Assembly: GCF_000955905.1 (NCBI RefSeq) | Contig: NZ_CP011097.1 | Coordinates: forward strand, 1,266,582 to 1,330,581 | Length of the DNA: 64,000 nt | Direction of reading: 5' to 3' | Source: Candidatus Nitrosotenuis cloacae | GTDB taxonomy: Archaea > Thermoproteota > Nitrososphaeria > Nitrososphaerales > Nitrosopumilaceae | Part shown: in pieces, positions 59,990-64,000 of the stretch | Layout of the letters: every line of letters starts with the position of its first letter | Numbering within the stretch: position 1 is the stretch's first letter | Made by a program: the position numbers and the translations under genes | The notes under the pieces: generated by a model | Databases searched by the model: none | What the model saw: the letters and a program-made list of their open reading frames with translations, nothing else | Told to the model about the DNA's origin: nothing

Positions 59990-60028
59990 CCAAAGCTGAT
60001 TTTCGGAACTTTTCTTATAAACCTTGTT

Positions 60029-63000
60029 TCAGTATTTTGGTAATTTTTGCGACTTGTTTCCAAGAACAATAAAGATTGTAATTCCGATCGCAAATATACC
60101 GGCAATCACCAACAGTGTGAAATTATAATCAAATTTGATGTCAGTTTGATGTGCGGTACTAGTATCCTTTGCTCTTTGTATCTCAAAGTGGATGATTTTT
60201 TGATTTATGTTGTTTGCCTTGTCTGTAGCAATTATCGTAATATCATATTGTCCATCTTTTAGCGAACCAGTATCAAGATTGATGATATTTTGATTGTGTA
60301 TGACAGTACCGTTTGGAAGTAACACTTGATGAGCATCAGGATTCTCATCCAATATTGTATAATCCAAATGTAAGGAACCAATGACTTTGGAGTTAGGTTT
60401 GGGAGAATTTATTATAATTTCAGGCATTGTTTTGTCTACAATAAAAGAATAAAATTGCGTCGAGATATTACCCATCTCATCTGCTGCATCAATTTTGAGA
60501 TTGTGTGATCCTTCCAGAATTGAATCAATCATATCAAAGTCAATTTCTTTATCATCAAGATAATACTTGACAGAAACTTGTCCATCATCAATTATTGTTG
60601 GGATGGGAATAGAGCCGTTTACAAATTGTGGAATTGAAAAAGATATTTCTGGGGGTTTGTCATCTGCAAAAATTGAGGAAAACTTTGCAATTACAGTGAA
60701 TGGTTCCGTTGTAGATTGTCCTCCAAACAAAGTCGAGTGCAAAAGTAATGTGTAGGTGCCGGTCTGGTTTATCGGTGTATACAATAATGTGGAGGTAGCA
60801 TCTTTGTTTTTGACTGGATAAAATCCTCCGCCCTCGCTGAATACAGTAGTGCCAAGCCAGTCAGATGTGGGCCAATCAAGCAATTGTCCAAATACGCCGG
60901 ACGGCATGTTTGTCTGTATGATCTTTCCCTGTGGATCAATCATAAAGATGGAAAAGTTTGTGTCTGGACTTTTCCAAGATATATCAAAGGATGCAGTGTT
61001 GATCGTAGAGTCTTTGATATCAAAGTAATATTGACGCCAATCACCTGCGTTGTATCTGTTTGTCATATCAAATGCACCCTTGACATATCCATTTCCATAT
61101 AGGATGTCAGAATTTTTCTCGCCAGATATTACTGTGAGTTTGTCCTTTTGTGTTATTTCGGAAGTCACTGCAAATGATACGGGTGCATTTACGGTGTGAT
61201 TAGCTCCAATAAATCGAATAAAGCCCTGGTATACACCCGGCTTTGCATCATCTGGAACCATAATGGTTGCAGAGATCTGGGCTGAGCTGTATGGGGGGAC
61301 CTCAACTAGACTATTGTCAATCCACACATCACTCCAGTTTTGCTTTTTGTAATAGCTGGCAGATAGCACATAGTTCATCTCAGTCGAGTTTTTCTTTGTC
61401 TCGCCAAGCCAGTACGAATATCTTGTCGGAACGGGATATATTCCGGCCAGCGGGATATTTTCAAATTTAGTGTTTGGCTCCGATACGCGTATTTCTTGGA
61501 CTGTGCCCCAAGTGCCGCCACGATTCACCAAAGAGAGTTCTGCGCTGGATACTTGATCGTCTTTGTTCTTATCATTCCAGTCATAGAGATATAGTGAGGC
61601 AATCTTGGTATCAGATGCGTAAAGTTTCTCGGTTTTATTCAGAAAATCAGAGAATGCAAAATTAAGGTTCATTACCATCAATTCTGCATCTTGTGGAATT
61701 ACGGTCTGGTTATCGTAATATGAGAATAATGAATTGTGCTGCTTTGCATCTTCCAGCTTGATGTAATCCGGCCTAAACACGTTTGTCTTGTTGTATAAAG
61801 AGTCCTTTAGTCGCAGTTTTGTAGTAGAGTTTGTTTCGGATTTTTGAATCAGTTCGATCTTTTGCGGTATGACGTGTACTGTTATGGTATGGTTGCTTGG
61901 GTTTACTATGGTATATGTGGTTGAGCTTTTCTCGCTAGGTACAAGTCTTCCTGCAAACCAACTTGTTTGAGGCTGTGTTTTGTCAGGCAACTCAAAGATG
62001 TCAAATCCCGGCAGTGTAGAATTTAACTTCAGCATTGGATCATCTAGTATTTTTTTAATATTGTAATAAGTAGAGTTGTTGTGTACCAAGAATATGCCGT
62101 CTTTTTCATTCACAAACTGGACAGCTTTGTATGAATTTACTAGTCCTGATCCTTGCGTGAATGGATCATTTTGAAGATCAGTTGCAGTAGACATCAGTAT
62201 GTTTTTTATCATAAAAGAATCATAGTTTTGGTTTTTTTCCTTTAGGCTTTCCATTAAAATGGCAGCAGAGCCCGCAACTAGTGGTGCGGCCATACTTGTT
62301 CCACCAAACATTGAAAACGATTCTTGTTTAGAGTCTTTTTTTGCTTTAAGCACATTGCTTGGCACAAAACCATATGCACCAACATTCATCAAATCTGGTT
62401 TTGGATCACCAATTATACTTGGGCCCCTACTTGAGAAATCAACCACATTGTTTGCATGAATAGTAGTATTTCCAAATCGTGGCTGGCCCTTGAATGCACC
62501 ATATCCAACATAGACATTGTTTGTTGTGGCGCCAACCGTAATCCCAAAGGGGGCAGCATTTGGGAGGCCCATTGTGCCATACCCATGGCCTGCATTACCA
62601 GCACTGGATATTATCACCACTCCAGGATATTTTGCGTCAACCGATTGTGGTGTGGATAGAACATTCGCTATCAGTGATAGTATGTCAACACCTGGTGACG
62701 TTTTCAGGGATGGAAAATTGGATATTCCCCAGCTGTTTGATATGATATCTGCCCGTGGCCTGCCGGAAAACTTCCAGGTACTGTTTGCACTATCAAATCC
62801 GGATGCCCACAACCACCCATATACCGTATCCCCAAACCAAAGCGCCTTTACAGGAATTATTTTTGCGTTTGGTGCAATTCCTGGAAGAGTATATTTTTTT
62901 GTATTATTGTAAATGTCATATTGTAATTTTCCTTTTGATGCAATGGATGATGCCGCACCAGTTCCATGTCCAACAAAATCAGTCATTATACCAAAAAAAT

Positions 63001-64000
63001 TGCCTTGTGGATCCATTGGAAGCAATAAAGTACCATTTGTTGCTTTTAGGAATTTATCAACTGAAGATTTGTTTTGGGAAAATATACCGTAGACATCAAC
63101 TACTCGAGCGCCGACGGTTCCCGCACTATAATCTAGTTTACCATCCTTGTTGGAGTCATAAACCAAGAACTCATTTCCATTGCCAAGTTTGATTGGTGAT
63201 TCATCAGTAAAATCAAAATCATATGTCGGTTTTTGTCCCTTTTTTAGATCAAATTTTGTGTAGTCTTGCCAAGATGTTGTCAGATCAGGGATTATTGTAT
63301 CATAGACTCCTGGAAATTGTGAATCAACCACCAATACCGGAACTGCCTGAACACTTGTGAATGGCCCCTGCATTGCACCCTGATATATCATGCCAAAGTG
63401 ATAGACACCGCTTGCAGACTTGATGTAATCACGACTGGTTTTTCCTATTTTGTAATCATCAAGAATAGTACCATTAAAAATTGGTGATAACCCACTGGAT
63501 GGGAAAAACGAGTTGTAGATTGATACTGGTGTGCCTTTTCCTTTTTGTTTTAGGTTCAAAAATATGCCATTTTTTGTAAGATATACATTTGAGGTTGCAT
63601 TTTTGGTCAAAGATTTGTTTGTCTTCTCAATGATTGACTTTGTGGTGTTTTCCAGTACACCATATTTGTCAATGTTTGCAACAAATGTCGCATTGGTGAT
63701 TATGATGCCTTGCCCATCAGCATCAAGCATTATTGGGTAATTTTGGTCATCTCGTGCAAGCGAATCTTTTAGATCAGGATTTGAAAAATCAACACCAGTA
63801 TCCACTATTGCTATTTTTATTCCGTTGCCAGTGTAATTGTATTTTATCTGTACAAGCTCTGCCCCAGTAGATTCTCTTATTGCATCCATTTCAGAGTATG
63901 AGATATCATTTTTTGTTGTGTGAAATTCTAATGGAAAGTCTTTGATTATGTGATATCCTCTCGCATTAAGAATCGGTATTGATTGCTCGGAAAGTATCAT
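60029..64000 (-). CDS. Giant membrane-anchored subtilisin-like protease (N-terminus cut by window edge)
   Basis: At least 1323 residues; ATG at 64000 is the window edge, no signal peptide is seen, and the true start is probably further right. S8 catalytic residues in this numbering: D67 (IVDTGVD), H345 (GHGTG), oxyanion N469 (SAGNAG) and S569 (GGTSMAAP). About 278 residues separate D and H, far more than in a typical subtilisin; the insert holds an EF-hand-like calcium loop (DSNKDGKLD, 282-290). After the protease come several beta-sandwich domains and a C-terminal helix (about 1292-1314) with a basic tail. A cell-surface protease, probably processing S-layer or other exported proteins. Confidence 0.9.
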   Translation of the reverse strand: MILSEQSIPILNARGYHIIKDFPLEFHTTKNDISYSEMDAIRESTGAELVQIKYNYTGNGIKIAIVDTGVDFSNPDLKDSLARDDQNYPIMLDADGQGIIITNATFVANIDKYGVLENTTKSIIEKTNKSLTKNATSNVYLTKNGIFLNLKQKGKGTPVSIYNSFFPSSGLSPIFNGTILDDYKIGKTSRDYIKSASGVYHFGMIYQGAMQGPFTSVQAVPVLVVDSQFPGVYDTIIPDLTTSWQDYTKFDLKKGQKPTYDFDFTDESPIKLGNGNEFLVYDSNKDGKLDYSAGTVGARVVDVYGIFSQNKSSVDKFLKATNGTLLLPMDPQGNFFGIMTDFVGHGTGAASSIASKGKLQYDIYNNTKKYTLPGIAPNAKIIPVKALWFGDTVYGWLWASGFDSANSTWKFSGRPRADIISNSWGISNFPSLKTSPGVDILSLIANVLSTPQSVDAKYPGVVIISSAGNAGHGYGTMGLPNAAPFGITVGATTNNVYVGYGAFKGQPRFGNTTIHANNVVDFSSRGPSIIGDPKPDLMNVGAYGFVPSNVLKAKKDSKQESFSMFGGTSMAAPLVAGSAAILMESLKEKNQNYDSFMIKNILMSTATDLQNDPFTQGSGLVNSYKAVQFVNEKDGIFLVHNNSTYYNIKKILDDPMLKLNSTLPGFDIFELPDKTQPQTSWFAGRLVPSEKSSTTYTIVNPSNHTITVHVIPQKIELIQKSETNSTTKLRLKDSLYNKTNVFRPDYIKLEDAKQHNSLFSYYDNQTVIPQDAELMVMNLNFAFSDFLNKTEKLYASDTKIASLYLYDWNDKNKDDQVSSAELSLVNRGGTWGTVQEIRVSEPNTKFENIPLAGIYPVPTRYSYWLGETKKNSTEMNYVLSASYYKKQNWSDVWIDNSLVEVPPYSSAQISATIMVPDDAKPGVYQGFIRFIGANHTVNAPVSFAVTSEITQKDKLTVISGEKNSDILYGNGYVKGAFDMTNRYNAGDWRQYYFDIKDSTINTASFDISWKSPDTNFSIFMIDPQGKIIQTNMPSGVFGQLLDWPTSDWLGTTVFSEGGGFYPVKNKDATSTLLYTPINQTGTYTLLLHSTLFGGQSTTEPFTVIAKFSSIFADDKPPEISFSIPQFVNGSIPIPTIIDDGQVSVKYYLDDKEIDFDMIDSILEGSHNLKIDAADEMGNISTQFYSFIVDKTMPEIIINSPKPNSKVIGSLHLDYTILDENPDAHQVLLPNGTVIHNQNIINLDTGSLKDGQYDITIIATDKANNINQKIIHFEIQRAKDTSTAHQTDIKFDYNFTLLVIAGIFAIGITIFIVLGNKSQKLPKY

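Overview
The window is archaeal and most like a group I.1a ammonia-oxidising thaumarchaeon (Nitrososphaerota, order Nitrosopumilales; Nitrosotenuis- or Nitrosopumilus-like). This rests on: an unsplit RNA polymerase B subunit with RpoH, RpoA' and RpoN; PEFG-CTERM surface proteins; a cytochrome b / Rieske / membrane cupredoxin complex III; archaeosine, wyosine and t6A tRNA-modification genes; an archaeal mevalonate-to-GGPP gene run; and AT-rich leaderless promoters, with TATA boxes centred 24-30 nt before many start codons. Species cannot be fixed from the sequence alone. No ammonia monooxygenase, rRNA, CRISPR array, insertion sequence or prophage is visible. The window reads as a chromosomal core region with a surface-protein and metal-transport section.

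Layout. 1-5383: rpoH-rpoB-rpoA' operon (minus; rpoA' cut by the left edge). 5541-8254: three tandem paralogous PEFG-CTERM surface proteins. 8251-13238: nickel-pincer nucleotide (NPN) cofactor genes, a nifS-like desulfurase, larE and larC on one strand, then malate dehydrogenase and larB on the other. 13225-15927: VIT1/CCC1 metal transporter, a radical SAM protein that may modify membrane lipids, and a small unknown. 15958-20113: a CFI-box-anchored surface protein and a large S-layer-like protein. 20183-24366: CDF exporter, ZIP importer, multicopper oxidase and a membrane protein, with two DtxR-type palindromes in the divergent promoter. 24359-27597: winged helix, VWA protein and MoxR-type AAA+ ATPase. 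27696-33649: uS13, uS4, GlmS, CobT-like, MBL hydrolase, NnrE, translin. 33762-41894: tRNA-Leu, rpoN, enolase, uS2, MEMO, mevalonate kinase, isopentenyl phosphate kinase, IDI-1-like, GGPP synthase, GluRS. 41901-46836: FAH hydrolase, Rieske ferredoxin, UPF0147, methyltransferase, dehydrogenase, tRNA-His, a 29-residue membrane peptide, CorA. 46942-47033: a compact structured RNA candidate. 47200-56925: Taw1, ITPase, Bud32, Kae1, YchF, Fap7/AK6, TgtA, ferredoxin, beta-CASP RNase, OGG. 56973-64000: tRNA-Arg, cupredoxin, cytochrome b, Rieske, and a giant subtilase cut by the right edge.

How the genes fit together. LarB, LarC and a three-cysteine LarE cover the known steps of NPN cofactor synthesis, and a cysteine desulfurase is co-transcribed as a plausible sulfur source, but no LarA-type enzyme that would use the cofactor is present. 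Four kinds of metal transporter (VIT1, CDF, ZIP, CorA) plus the MCO-ZIP operon with its palindromes point to tight metal control. Mevalonate kinase to GGPP synthase gives the back half of the archaeal isoprenoid pathway; its IDI-1-like protein has Ala where the catalytic Cys should be. The extracellular PEFG, CFI-box and S-layer-like proteins appear to share one beta-sandwich module carried on different anchors.
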